From NCBI GenBank assembly GCA_024195265.1, contig JAJLRJ010000004.1:5795159-5859158 (forward strand): a stretch of 64,000 nucleotides of DNA. The letters are read 5' to 3'. This stretch comes from Dendrophyllia cribrosa. Lineage: Eukaryota; Cnidaria; Anthozoa; Scleractinia; Dendrophylliidae. The notes under the pieces are model-generated. The model saw only the letters and a program-made list of their open reading frames with translations. It searched no databases and had not been told where the DNA came from. This document shows positions 20,414-31,640 of the stretch, piece by piece; position 1 is the stretch's first letter, and every line of letters begins with the position of its first letter. Made by a program: the position numbers and the translations under genes.

Positions 20414-20860
20414 TTAAATTGTATTTCGTGCAGACGAAATAAGTCGACTCCCGACTTCGTCGCTCGCTTTTCGCAGTTTCGTGACTCTCTCGTGGGCAAA
20501 AGTTTCATTTGATTCAGCAATATGAATTGATAAATTGAGACAATTGGCCACAGCTTGAATGATAATCGCATCAGCCCATGTTTCCTGACATGACATATTA
20601 CTCAAACATTCTTGCCAAGAGTGGTCAATATTACTCTCTATAAACTGTTCTGGGTTATATACTAAATACTCAATGCCAAGACTACGTATATGGAAATGGT
20701 TGTTAGCATCGCCATACAATTGATGTGATACGGCACGGAAAAAACAATCGCCACCTCCTCCAACATCTAGAGGAATTCTATTTAATTCAGATAACCTACT
20801 TTCCAGTAGTGAAACTGAATTTATGGCACCTGAAGCATCAAAAGCAACCATTATAAACAA
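20414..20860 (-). pseudogene. OTU-family cysteine protease fragment
   Basis: The 148-residue minus-strand frame contains LDVGGGGDCFFRAVSHQLYG, the OTU catalytic-cysteine region (Cys in DCFFRA), followed by HIRSLGIEYLV, TWADAIIIQAVANCL and a beta strand ISIHIAES-like segment, in OTU order. The usual Asp three residues before the Cys is Gly here. Translation ends before the expected GHY-type catalytic histidine, the tail being unrelated. It is therefore a C-terminally truncated, probably inactive domain. OTU domains occur in Helitron-type transposon proteins and in host deubiquitinases. The TE-rich setting and the Helitron fragment at 25 kb favour transposon origin. Confidence 0.62.
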
Positions 20861-20937
20861 TTTATAATTTTGTTTTACGAAATAATAGATTTCAATATAT
20901 ATTTTCTTGCTTAAAGTCTGCCATATTCTTTGCGAAT

Positions 20938-21052
20938 TGAGCTACGTTGAGCACTCTAAGGCAATTCTTTTGCGTCAGGATTTCAATGCGATCAAGCTAC
21001 GTTGAGCACTCTAAGGTATCTGTCTTGTCCGCTTCAGGATTTGAATGTGATG
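20938..21052 (+). repeat. ~57-bp tandem duplication
   Basis: GCTACGTTGAGCACTCTAAG occurs twice, each followed by a related TCAGGATTT(C/G)AATG block. Confidence 0.75.
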
Positions 21053-21723
21053 AGAATAACACACCGACTTATTGATATTCCTCTTCTTTTTAAAAGCGGA
21101 GAACGTTTTCTCTGTCTTGCTTGCCACTAAAATAATACATTGTCTTTTTGTTTGTCTTGTCAATTAGCTCCCAAATAGTGCCAATATTTCTCATAAAAAA
21201 ATCAACACGCTGAAATCGCTTATAATGCTTGCTTGATAAACTTTTGTTAACTAAATCAGCACAATTATTACGTTTTTTGCATACTATTGCATAATCAAAC
21301 CGTAATGGCAATGATTCAGTGTTCCAAAATAGAACAAAAGCCAAATCCATACTCTTGCATAATCAAACCGAAACATTTTTAGTTAGCTGAACCGGCAAAA
21401 TCTCACCTCTCTTGCATACTATTGCATAATCATGACATTTAATAACCATTCAAAATTGAAATTTCTCTTTAATAATCAAACCGTAATAGAAATGATTCAG
21501 TATTCCAATGACGTTAATTTTACGCAAAAGCAAATCCATTGTATAATACAATCAAATTAGGCCCCTTCACGAGCGACGCATGAAAATAGAACGCGTGTTT
21601 TATATTCGATTTGACAGCCTTGTCGGATAAATTACCACAAGTTGCTTCTCATTGTCAAAAATTAATTACCGACTCGCTTAAGCTACCTAGTTTGGTGGCT
21701 TAAATTTAACGAGAGTTTAATTC
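21053..21723. other. Unassigned, with short dispersed repeats
   Basis: TTGCATAATCAAACCG and AATGATTCAGT(G/A)TTCCAA words recur between 21285 and 21515. A minus-strand frame at 21090-21350 has no recognisable domain. Confidence 0.45.
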
Positions 21724-21890
21724 AATAGCCCTTTTCGCGGTTAACCTTTCTCATTTGCATTACAATAAAAATCAGCGTGGTTGCGAGGCAATTTCGGGCA
21801 ATTTTGTAGTTTCTGCCCGAAATTGCCTCGCAATCTTGTTGAATTTTATTGTAATGCAAATGAGAAAGGTTAACCGCGAAAAGGGCTATT
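21724..21890. mobile_element. 167-bp MITE
   Basis: About 47-bp near-perfect inverted ends (AATAGCCCTTTTCGCGG start) and an inner inverted pair around GCGAGGCAATTTCGGGC. Confidence 0.85.
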
Positions 21891-22050
21891 AAGCTGACTC
21901 GCTTAACTTTAAGCGAATTGGAAAACCAACTCTTTTCACGAGATTTCCGGTTGTCACTCGCTAGTCATCCCGGGTAGACAACGTATCGCAGAACATTCCT
22001 GCCAATTTTTAGAATTTTCTATTTAACATGTGTAGATTTTATCTGTGCTT

Positions 22051-22396
22051 ACAGCCATGCTCCGTCACCAGTAATCTAGAGAATGAAATGAACATTTGAA
22101 TATTTCTTTGTAACGTCCGAGATTTGAATGAAACCTTGAAGATCTCTGTGGAAAACACTTTGAAAGTCACAAATTAACGGAAAATAACTTCGCTGCACGC
22201 ATAAAAAAACTTAATATTGTTAGGATATGTAACATTTCAAACAAAATGATATTTTGTTGCTCTTTGTTTCCGAAAATGCGGTAAAATTCTCACGGGAATT
22301 CCGAATCTCGGAATGAATTTTCAAAACCGACGCGTAATATTGAAAACTCCATTCAATTTTCAAAAATACTGGTCACGCGTGACGGAGCATGGCTGT
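22051..22396. mobile_element. MITE family A, uninterrupted copy
   Basis: Ends ACAGCCATGCTCCGTCAC and its reverse complement. The interior aligns with 42611-43168, which carries a second MITE. This copy therefore shows the empty site of that nested insertion. Confidence 0.85.
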
Positions 22397-22506
22397 AAAA
22401 CCACAGAAACAATAAATCCTAGATAAGAAACAATCTGTCAGGCGATGAGGTCATAGCTCTAAAACAGTTGAAAAACAACTCTGCTATAAACCCGGGTATA
22501 AACCTC

Positions 22507-22638
22507 AAAAGCGGACAAAGATACAAGGTGAAATTTCTTAGCTTCGTCGAGCGCGGAAAATGTCAGCTAGAAACTTCAAAAAGCAGACAAAGATACAGGG
22601 TGAAATTTCTTAGCTTCGTCGAGCGCGGAAAATGTCAA
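22507..22638 (+). repeat. 71-bp tandem duplication
   Basis: Two units containing GTGAAATTTCTTAGCTTCGT and GAGCGCGGAAAATGTCA. Confidence 0.9.
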
Positions 22639-22909
22639 AGCGCAACTCGCGCAGATCACTGTAAATAAGAACTGTAATACCTTTGTGGTGACGTAGCGTA
22701 AGACATAACAAGTTCATGACATTTCAATACCCTAGGGAAATTAACAATAGGTCCGGGGGTGCTCCTCAAAAATTTTAGTGGCGGTATGTGACGCACTTCT
22801 TGAAATCCTAACCGGTTTAACCAGCCATATCCTCAATGCCCAAATATAGCTTCTATAAATAAGAAAGAAGTAACCCCTCCGGGACAAAAGTTAACAAAGA
22901 ACCTTTGTT

Positions 22910-23355
22910 AACAACTTTTGCCCTTTTTTCATACCGAAACCAATATCTCGTTTGCGCGCATGCGCATTAACAAGATAAAAACGAACTTCCACATCTACTC
23001 CTATTTCCCAAGAACGATTAGAGATTGGAACAGTCTTCCCGAAGATGTGCAAGCATCGACCTTGGCCTCTTTTAAACAGAGGCTTGCCAGTCTTGATTAC
23101 TAGACCATGACCATTCTTTTCCTTTTTTATTGATTTGTTATAAATTAAGTTTTAATGGTATTGTTGTAAAGTGTATACTTTGAACGCTTGCGAAAATCTT
23201 CAGAAGTGAAGGAGGTAAGTTTGATGGAAGAAGAAGAAGAAGAAGAAACCTAAAGTACGATAACGATAATAACTATGTTATGTATGTTACCTGATGTTTT
23301 TGTTTTTAAACCGTGTATAAATATATGTAAATAAATAAATGTAAATAAATAAATA
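22910..23355 (+). mobile_element. LINE 3' tail
   Basis: Frame 22918-23103 ends TNFHIYSYFPRTIRDWNSLP then FKQRLASLDY, the typical C-terminus of CR1/Jockey-like LINE polyproteins, followed by an AT-rich 3' UTR ending in TAAATAAATAAATG repeats. 5'-truncated. Confidence 0.72.
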
Positions 23356-23502
23356 TTATAGCGATAACAATTTAGACTATGATGATGAAAATTGCTTGAC
23401 TCTGGTTTTAATTATTCCAAGGGATTTGCTGATTTTACATTAACAGAGGCCCCAGAAGATTAACAGAGGTGATGGATAAGCCTAAATTCCGATGGTGTTT
23501 TC

Positions 23503-24540
23503 TTAGGGACAACACCCAGAGGGTAAGTTCGAAAATAGGAAAGGACGGCCTGGAAAGGGGCCAACTATTTTGCCCTCTTTGAGTTCTTTCCCCATTTTAG
23601 CTCTGACAACTTCAGGGTTATCCATGGCGCTTTTTAAGTTAGGAGATTCGAATTGCAAATTTGAACCGAAAAAATGAACACCACAACCAAACGTGAAACT
23701 CGCATGCGCATCGTACCCTTGGAGGAAACGCTTAAGGTTCTCTGGATTTACCCGTCTTACTGGAGGACGTTTGAGAACATCCCGTGGGGCGAATAATGGA
23801 GGGCGTAGTGCTGACCGTAGGGCGGGCTTGCAGTTTGTTTGTGGAATTGGAGCGGCACTGACTGGAAGGGTGCATGACCTTTGCCGCATTTGTAGCATTT
23901 GTGCTCGAATTGGCAACCATAACATATAACAACTTCCACATATTTAAGAAGACTGGCAGTGGCCGATGCATTCTTCTCGGTAAAAACGGCAATAAATTAA
24001 TTAAAAGCACATACCCACTGATGTATTGTAGATATTCGTGGGATCTTAGATGCGGGTTCTAAACTAAGACGAGGTTGAGGAGAATCATTATTAATGGAAA
24101 CAGTGTACTTCGTGTCTTCAGGGTCAAAATACTCATCTGCCCAAATTTTGAATTTATGTTTAACGGGAAGCCGGGAAACTAAACTTACAGAGGCGCTACT
24201 GAATAAAGGTGTGGACGGTTTGTTCTGGGATGACATATCCAAGGACGACGCGGCGATGTCCAATGTATCCTGTACAATATCGCGGAGTTGCTGGTGCAAT
24301 GCCGGCATCGGGAGAACCTGGGCTACAGCGGCAGAGATGGTGGCGGTAAGAGCGTTTACGTCCACAGCGACCACGCTATAGATAGTATGTCAGCTGGGGT
24401 AAGTGGGCTGTGCTGTCTCTTGCTCGGTTGGTTCGTCTGGCGTCGAACGCGTAGCCGAACGCGCGGAACGCCCCTCGCTTGTTTGCTTGTTTGGGCCTTT
24501 CCTCTTGCGGAAGCCAAGGAACGGTCGTTTAGGTGGCATG
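23503..24540 (-). pseudogene. DIRS-type retrotransposon gag and start of RT
   Basis: On the minus strand, MPPKRPFLGFRKRKGPNKQ opens a gag frame (about 24540-24392). A frameshifted central part follows (24374-23997, with KFKIWADEYFDPEDT and TIHQWVCAF), then a CCHC-like finger (CYGCQFEHKCYKCGKGH). Next is the junction to RT: FLQGYDAHASFTFGCGVHFF, SPNLKSAMDNPEVVRAKM and GKIVGPFPGRPF, a hallmark of DIRS polyproteins. Frameshifts and a cut at about 23503 before the RT catalytic motifs make it non-functional. Confidence 0.75.
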
Positions 24541-24834
24541 ATACAAACTTGGGGCAAAAGAAAGAAACAGGACAATACAAAATGTAATAAAGTAAAGAAA
24601 CCAAAATAAAACAAATCTTCCAGAGGGAAAACAATAAGACCCCATGCAGGTCGAATATGAACTAAAATAAAGTACCAGGTACCGACAGCCAAAATGGATG
24701 TCAAAACATAGCCACAAGTAAAACCACTTCCTCGGAGTCGAATGCATTGGGCCTCGCTTGAAAACAAGTGAATAAAGGCACTGAACAAAAAAATAAAAAA
24801 ATAAAAATAAAACCTCAAGGCTATTGAACATTGT

Positions 24835-24935
24835 GCAAAAGCGACAACGCCTTGAAAGTCGCTCCTCGCAGGCTTCGATATACAATTTGTAATTGACCAA
24901 ATAATTTGGGTGTACACCATCATCCAAATAGATAT
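24835..24935 (-). pseudogene. Possible SGNH-hydrolase-like fragment
   Basis: Minus-strand NNIYLDDGVHPNYLVNYKLY resembles the C-terminal D-x-x-H block of SGNH/GDSL hydrolase domains carried by some retroelements. Only this block is recognisable. Confidence 0.3.
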
Positions 24936-25029
24936 TGTTTGGGCAGTTCCAAAATAAGCAAACGGTAGTGTGACTAAAAACACCTTTAAATTCCGATTCA
25001 GCAAGCGAACATGGCGTTAAAATCAGGGC

Positions 25030-26760
25030 GATCACTATGCCTGTGTTGAATACCTCACAAAATATGCAGCCAAAGGTGAACCTATAACACCTTAACTAAA
25101 AGCAGCATTCAACACTGTTGTATACAATACTATACCAGCAACAGCAATCCTCACAAGACTATAAAGAAAATAGTCATGAAAACTCTAGGTGAAAGAGATT
25201 ATGCTGCACAAGAGACATGCATCACCTGCTGTCACTAAAGCTTCATAGTTCATCCTTCACTGTTATGCCAGTCAGCCTAAATGGTTCAAGGAGAGTACAC
25301 ACTAATGTCACTCTTGAAGAGAACCAGCCTTGCTCTGGCAATTCACTTCTAGATTATTATGCTAATCGTGAACAATATGATAGCTCTCCTCTGTCAGATG
25401 ATCAACTTAAACTTTGTTCAGTTTGCAACAACATACAAAGTTGTTAACAAGGGGCCGTATTCACGAAATCCTACCTAAGATATATCTTAAGATATAACTT
25501 AAGAGAAAATTTAGGAGCTTCCTAAGATATGTCCTAAGTGCTATTCACGAACGATATCTTATGACCATCCTAAGGTAAGCGTAACTTAGCAGTCTCCTAA
25601 GTTTAATGGTCGCGGGCAGTTATCGATTAGTAAAAGTAAACCAATCAGAGACAGTTTATATGGCGCGATCATGAATAATAAGTTATGAAAATTACATGAA
25701 TTAATATTTCGTATTGTGTAAATTGTTGTTGTAATCACAATGACGATACAATAATCTTTATTTCATCTCGAATTTAAGATAGCAAAACCGTGAGAATATC
25801 TTCGTTCATGGTCAGTAGCGAAAGCAACAAACAAATCCATCATCATTTTAATAGGATCTACTTCGATATTTCTTGTACAAGGGCTTATTTTCACGAAAAA
25901 CGGAAATATAACTCTGCGAAGAGAAAGAAATGTGGAACCCGTTAATGACACGAAGGCCTATATAAAACTAACCGTGTTGTTTGACATCACTAGAAAATAT
26001 TTAATTTTTCTTAGCAATATAATGCTTTACAATGTTTATCTAATCGGTAACTATTGTGATACACAATAATCACGCTGAAAATCGACGTAAAACTCGTTAA
26101 CAATCGAATTTAGCCTCCGTCAAGACATGTTTTAATAAGTTAGGAGGTCAGTTTTGACCTCCTAAGTTTAGGGGAAAAATTAAGACATATCTTAAGTTAG
26201 GAGGTCTTCGTGAATACCAGTTAAGACATGTCTTAAAAATTTAGGAGGTCCTAAGTTTAGAAGAAAAAATAAGACATGTCTTAAAATAGGAGGTCTTCGT
26301 GAATACCAGTTATCTCCTAAGTTATATCTTAGGAGGCTCTTTGGACTTAGGATGCTTTCGTGAATACGACCCAAGAAGCTTACTAAGCTTCCAGATAACA
26401 CCATTTCAAGGATATTTCCTACTTATTCTTCAAATCCCAAAGGGTCAAATTTTGCTTTCCATTGTAAGTATCGACTTTTCAGGTATAAACCATGGAGAAA
26501 AACACAGGATAGTGCGTGGGATAGAGAAGAGCCTGCCCATCAGATAAAATACTTATATATGAACAAATAGTACAAATTCTTGGAAACTGCTTATGCCAAA
26601 GCTAATGTGTCAGACTGGTTTGATAAACTGCCGTCAGTAGTCCAGAGACAGGAAGAAAGACATGATGAGCCTGTCGATGTAGAATATGAAAATTCCCGTG
26701 AAGAGTGGATGATACTAACTGATCTCCACAGACCATTTGAAAGCAATTCTCAAACAAATC
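25030..26760 (+). pseudogene. Helitron polyprotein fragment split by a MITE
   Basis: Part 1 (25030-25451) reads DHYACVEYLTKYAAKGEP, MKTLGERDYAAQET, LLSLKLHSSSFTVMPVSLNG, and after a frameshift NFVQFATTYKVVNK. Part 2 (from 26373) reads KLTKLPDNTISRIFPTYSSN, FHCKYRLFRYKPWRKTQDSA, FLETAYAKANVSDWFDKLP, EEWMILTDLHRPF. The order is that of the region before and into the helicase of Helitron/Helentron Rep-Hel proteins. Stops and at least two frameshifts make it a relic. The 921-bp MITE sits exactly between the two halves with a 3-bp duplication. Confidence 0.75.
25452..26372. mobile_element. 921-bp MITE nested in the Helitron
   Basis: Ends GGG(C/T)CGTATTCACGAA, flanked by AAG on both sides. Subterminal regions hold many AAGACATGTCTTAA-like palindromes and CCTAAG/CTTAGG words, about a dozen in all. 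Excision of the element plus one AAG restores a continuous Helitron reading (VVNK|KLTK). Confidence 0.85.
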
Positions 26761-28034
26761 TAGCCTCAACAATTCAATGTCCATTTTTCGCACCTAGTTT
26801 TCTTTGGCTTGTTAGTTTTCCATTGAATGAAAACCCCTCTTCAGGCCGCGATAGATCTTCACAATCGATCGCATCTACTCCACGTTATCGCATCGAGAAA
26901 AAATGTACGCCTTTCTACCACCCCAATATCGAATGTGCCAAAGATATGCGCGTACGACTGTTGGGACAAAACCAATACTTAGTAGCGGAGGTAGGAGAAA
27001 ACTGTTAATGCACGTTTAATGAATAAATTAATTAACGAGAATCGAGCAAGTGAGTGAGTGAGTGCCATTCGACTGCTTCCCGAAATCCCATGGAATGACT
27101 AAGTCATCCATGAGCTAAAAATTAAGCGAGCATTTGCGAACAGCGATAACTCTCATCGGCGCTCCCAGCCGCAAGAGTGGCGTAAAACATCGACAAGCTT
27201 TTTGAAAAAAAAAAACACTGGAATCCGAGCATGCGAGATAGTTTTTGGGAGCATTTCTTGCAGAAGCCAAATTTTGCAAACACCTACGAGAAAAGATAAA
27301 AATAACTGTATATACGAAAAACATTTCATTTCATTTCATTTCATTTGAGTCGCTAAAAATAAGTTTTCATTTTTTTTATTTTTTATTTATTTTATTTATT
27401 TATTTTATTCTCTAAAAATTAACAAGTTTACAGCAATGAATAATTAAGAAACAAAGAGAAAAGGGGCAAAAAATAGTTAAACTAATACCTTGCCCTCATA
27501 GTTGGAAAATATAAAGGATATTTAATTAAGTGGATAAAAAGAGAAAATGCTAATAACATACAATGAACAAATAAACACACACGCACACACATACACACAC
27601 ATGAAAGCAATAATTATGTATATTTTAATATTTTAAAAGACTTTGAATTTTTGACCGCCATGTTGGTGTCCCTAAGTGGGGCACCAAGATGGCCGCCCAT
27701 ACATTTCTTACTAAAAATGTCTAATACTCGTTCGCCTATAATTCTTGAAGGAAATGCTCTTGCGCTTCAAAATTTGGCCTAGATCTGTAGTTTTAAACTC
27801 TCTACAATTCCATAAACATTTTGGAATCCAAAACTGTTGTTTAATGCTTCTGAATTTTGATATGACGTCAGTGAAAACACTCTATACTCCCGTAGTCTAA
27901 CTACGTGTTGTTCCCTCACAGGTCAGATTGTTATCGATCTGCTGTTGACAGTTTGCGCTTCTTGATTGTAGCCATCCATGCTTCAAGAATTTCGATTCCA
28001 CTACCTCAACGTGCTACATAAAACGACACGTACG
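26761..28034. other. No gene seen
   Basis: Holds (ATTTC)n at about 27325-27345, an A/T-rich tract at 27365-27410 and CACACA runs at 27575-27600. A plus-strand frame 26580-27008 is half Helitron; the rest is unrecognised. Confidence 0.5.
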
Positions 28035-28047
28035 GGTAACCAATCGA

Positions 28048-28076
28048 CCTCATGGCCTGATAATAGCAGTCGAAAC
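28048..28076 (+). ncRNA. Degenerate hammerhead-like motif
   Basis: GGCCTGATAA followed by a short stem region and GTCGAAACGTCG. It matches CUGANGA...GAAAC except that the second core G is A, which should abolish catalysis. Probably a relic of a ribozyme-bearing retroelement. Confidence 0.3.
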
Positions 28077-28738
28077 GTCGCGATCAACATCTCAAAGCGA
28101 CTCCATCGTGAGACAAATGAATAAGCATTCACCTAAAAGAAAACATATTACGATAAAATATTACCATTTGTTACACACACTATCCGTTAGTGCGTAACCT
28201 TAAAAAAGGACTGATGGAAAAATCAGCCATTGCTTAAAACTACTTACTAGTGGTAATCACAGATTAAAAGAGTGCGTTCGACGTGTTTGTTAGCAGTTGA
28301 AAGTAGTAGTATTGATGTCGATTTACGCCCTGTTAAATGTTTTTGTTCACCCTTAGCCGCTACTTGAGAGTCAATCAATTTGCAAACATTTTGCTTTAAT
28401 GTTATTGCTGTGCGGATTCGGAAGAAACAGCGTGACAGCTGCGTTACTTTTTTATTTGTGGCTAAAGTACAATTTAGGCGAAGTTAAACTCGAGCTTGTT
28501 GCTGGTCAGAGGTCACGCGCCTCATTGTACCTGGGGCGCCCTTTGGATATTGTAGGGGTCGCCTTGCCCGCCATTGCTTGCTTGCTTGTTCGCATCTTCG
28601 CTTGCTGTATTCGCTCGTTCGTCTGCTGCAGTTTTCTCCGTGGTTTTTTCGCCTCCTCGTTTCTCCCTTCGCTGTTCAAGAATGCCTCCTCGTCGCACGA
28701 ACAACAGCCAGGCCACAGCCGGCAACGTCACTGACAAA

Positions 28739-29260
28739 ACAAAACAAAACCGTGCTGCACGAGTAATAACTTCGTCAAACTATGACGTAGATGTTTATAC
28801 CTTGTTTCACAAACTCAACTGGAAAGACTTTATGACGCCTTAATGGTCTTCAAGTCTTTAAACGGTCTGGTACCTGAATATCTCACATGTAAATTTATAA
28901 AGCGAAATGAATCAAACTATTCTTTGAGGAACTCGGTAAACAAACTTGTTGTCCCCTTTCCAAGAACTAACTACATGAAAAATAGTTTTAGTTACAGCGG
29001 GGCAACCGTTTGGAACAGCTTACCCTGTGACATTAGAGAGTCTTATTCATTAAGTGAATTTAAACGCCTTCTCTACTATAATTTTTAAACACGGCATTCT
29101 TGGAAATCAGGTTTTTGCGTGACTTATTGTTGTAAGTTAACATTTAATGTTAAGATTAGGATTTTAAGGTTTTAGTACGTTAGTTATTGTATAGGAATTT
29201 TTAAACCTGATGATTTTTTACCGTGTATAAATAATGATTAAAGATTAAAATAGTCAATTG
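28739..29260 (+). mobile_element. LINE 3' tail inserted in DIRS gag
   Basis: Translation QNRAARVITSSNYDVDVYTL, KLNWKDF, then 28843-29088 with MVFKSLNGLVPEYLT, PFPRTNYMKNSFSYSGATVW and NSLPCDIRESYSL is the end of a CR1-like LINE ORF2, followed by an AT-rich 3' end (GATTAAAGATTAAA). It separates two parts of the gag frame. Confidence 0.75.
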
Positions 29261-30304
29261 AATGCCCGTTCGGTGGCTGCTTCTGCTAACACGAACTCGG
29301 CGAACGTAAACTCGCCTTCGCATCCTGCCATTCCGGCAAACTCTGGCCCGACTCCTGCCTTCATCGCAGCTATACTGTCGTGCAAGCGGTACACTCGGTG
29401 ATGGCCAACGTTCCTGTCTCGGGGACAAATTTAACTTCTTCGGCCTCATCTGGAGCCACGTTGCCATCTTAGCACGCTTCGCTAGCATCCTCCACATTGG
29501 ACGCGCAGGCCAACGCGTTGCTGTCGTCTGGCGGGGGTTTACCTTCTTTCCAGCACGTTTTATCGGGATCGTCGGCCACCAATCAGCAAGGTAGGTGGCC
29601 TGTGCTTGTCCCTTCATTTGTGAACACTTTCTGGACGCCTATTTCGTCCCACGTTGCCGTCCCACGCTCGAATACCCTTCCCCCCGTTTCGAACGGAGTT
29701 TTCAACACGTCGGGTTCTATAGTTTTGCCCGCCTACAACAACAGCGCCTCGGGTCTGCCCCCCTTTCAGCCGCCGTTCGTGGTGGGCCAAAATCCCGGCC
29801 AAAGTCGTAGCGCAAATTGTAAGCGATCTTCTGTCGGCAAATTTAGTTCAGCAAGATCCTGAGCCACAACTGCTGTTGGATGGGCACGTTGTCTTGTCAG
29901 AGGAAAAACAAGCGCCAGGTCGAGGACATCACCGCATGGATGGAAGCCTTTTCCATCTATTCTATGATCCTGGCGTCACGTTTCCCTAATCGTTGGCGCG
30001 ATCTTTCTCAATACAAGCTCTTGATCCTACGAACCCATCGGCAGTTTAGCGGGAGGGTTTGGCTCGCATACGATCGGGCCTTTCGCGAACACGCGGCGCG
30101 ACGAATCTGACGGACTGGTCCGAGATGAACTCTCAGCTATTTAATTTCCATGCAGCTGCGGGAGCTGCTTCACGTTCCTTGTCCTTGGATTCATCTTTGG
30201 CCTCTCTGGAAGCTATTGGTTCACGGTCCGCTCCAGTCATTTGTCGCTCGTGGAATGGTGGCCAGTGCTCCTCCCGTTTTGCTTCGTGCCGTTTTGCACA
30301 TAAG

Positions 30305-30392
30305 TGTAGCAGCTGTGCCGTGTGCCGTGTGCCATGTGCTGTGCCGTGTGCCGTGTGCCGTGTGCCGTGTGCCATGTGCTGTGCCGTGCTTG
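30305..30392 (+). repeat. Heptamer minisatellite (GTGCCGT)n
   Basis: GTGCCGT/GTGCCAT/GTGCTGT units repeated about twelve times inside the gag zinc-finger region. Confidence 0.9.
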
Positions 30393-30879
30393 CGATTGCT
30401 CATGCAAGACCCACCAGCCTTCTCTGCCCGAGCTCAGGCACAGGTCCCGTTCTCCGGCTCGTTTCTCCCCGGATCGCAAGACAAGGAAGCACCGATAGCC
30501 TCGGACGGACTTAGATAAACATTCCTTCACCTGTTACTATGTATTTATGTATTCAAGCGGTTGACCCCCTCCGCCCTCCCAGGACAATCCCCCAGGAACT
30601 ACTGATGGAATTGACATCTCCCTACTAGAGCAGCGCTGCCGAACATTTCTTATGGAGGGCCTAGCCCCCTCCACCCGCCGTGTTTATGCTTCAGGTCAGA
30701 AAAAATTTCTTGACTTCTGTACTGTCTGGTAGACTGTGTTCGAATGGGTCACCATGCCCCGCGGATGAATGGACTTTGATCATAACTCAACGGAAGAATT
30801 TATCGGCGTCGCCATATTTCAAGGTCTGATGAATCTGGAGAGAAATATCGAAGTCATGAGAGCACATAGAACACATATA

Positions 30880-31058
30880 ATAAAATCCCGTGGTGGTGCT
30901 AATGCCATAGGAGTTGCTGTGCTAATTAGAAATGGATTAGATATTGCTGTTCAACATGAGCTTCGGGACCCAAATGGGAGAATGCTATTGTTAAAAGCTC
31001 TAATTTATGACAAAAGCTATACTCTGATCAATGTTATCTTGATATCAATCTGTGATTG
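30880..31058 (+). mobile_element. LINE endonuclease-domain fragment
   Basis: GANAIGVAVLIRNGLDIAVQ then DPNGRMLLLKALIYDKSYTL and INVIL resembles the beta strands before the NxYxPN motif of LINE APE endonucleases. Truncated just before the catalytic residues. Confidence 0.5.
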
Positions 31059-31239
31059 ACTTTTTGTTTGTATTCTCGTTAGTTTAATTTGTAGAATTGT
31101 TTTTAAACGTGTAGCTTAAATTCAGTTGTATTAATTTCTTGAATTTCATCGAAGACAAGGCTCGGCCTCGATGCGCGTTTTGCGTTTTGCTTTTGAACAT
31201 AAACTAATGGAGATTTGAATAAAATGTTTCGAAAGAAGA

Positions 31240-31640
31240 TTGTGTTGTCCATTTTTATGTGTTTGTTCATTCATTACATAGATTGAAAAGCGATTTTATG
31301 TAAACAAAACAAGACTTAGATTTTATACTCGCGTCGCCTTATGCAAATATGTTTGTGTATTTTTGCAATTTTGGTTTCCAAATCAGTTTCTCGGGCATTT
31401 TGTGACAAGCAACAAGTGTATTTTATTCGGAAAATAGTCGTAATAGTTATTCTAGACGGAGAAAAAGTTGTTTTTGTGAACTTTTGTACGGTCTAAATGT
31501 ACTGTGCAGACGGTCGGGTAACAAGCTTAAGCTTACTGTTTTTGAGAATTGCTAAAATTGAAAAATAGCCCGGTCGTCAATCTTAATTCCGACCTTTCAC
31601 CTAAGATAAGTTTCATCTTAGTTAAGCTTGTTCAGAGGGT
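31240..31640 (-). repeat. Inverted copy of sequence inside the 17-20 kb element
   Basis: Words such as GTAAACAAAACAAGACTTA, TCCAAATCAGTTTCT and AATAGCCCGGTCGT match 19100-19390 in reverse complement, in the same relative order. It is another fragment of that element family. Confidence 0.6.

Larger units (their letters stand above)
28681..30735 (+). pseudogene. DIRS-type gag and tyrosine-recombinase remnant with nested LINE
   Basis: A gag start MPPRRTNNSQATAG at 28681 is broken by a LINE tail (about 28739-29260). Gag resumes: LPAYNNSASGLPPFQPPFVV (29497-29862), KRQVEDITAWMEAFSIYSMI and RTHRQFSGRVWLAYDRAFRE (29880-30110), LTDWSEMNSQLFNFHAAAGA and a zinc finger (ICRSWNGGQCSSRFASCRFA then HKCSSC, to 30320). 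A minisatellite follows, then LEQRCRTFLMEGLAPSTRR with VYASGQKKFLDFC (30625-30728), the N-terminal core-binding part of a DIRS tyrosine recombinase, cut by TAG. RT and RNase H are missing, so internal deletion is evident. Confidence 0.7.
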
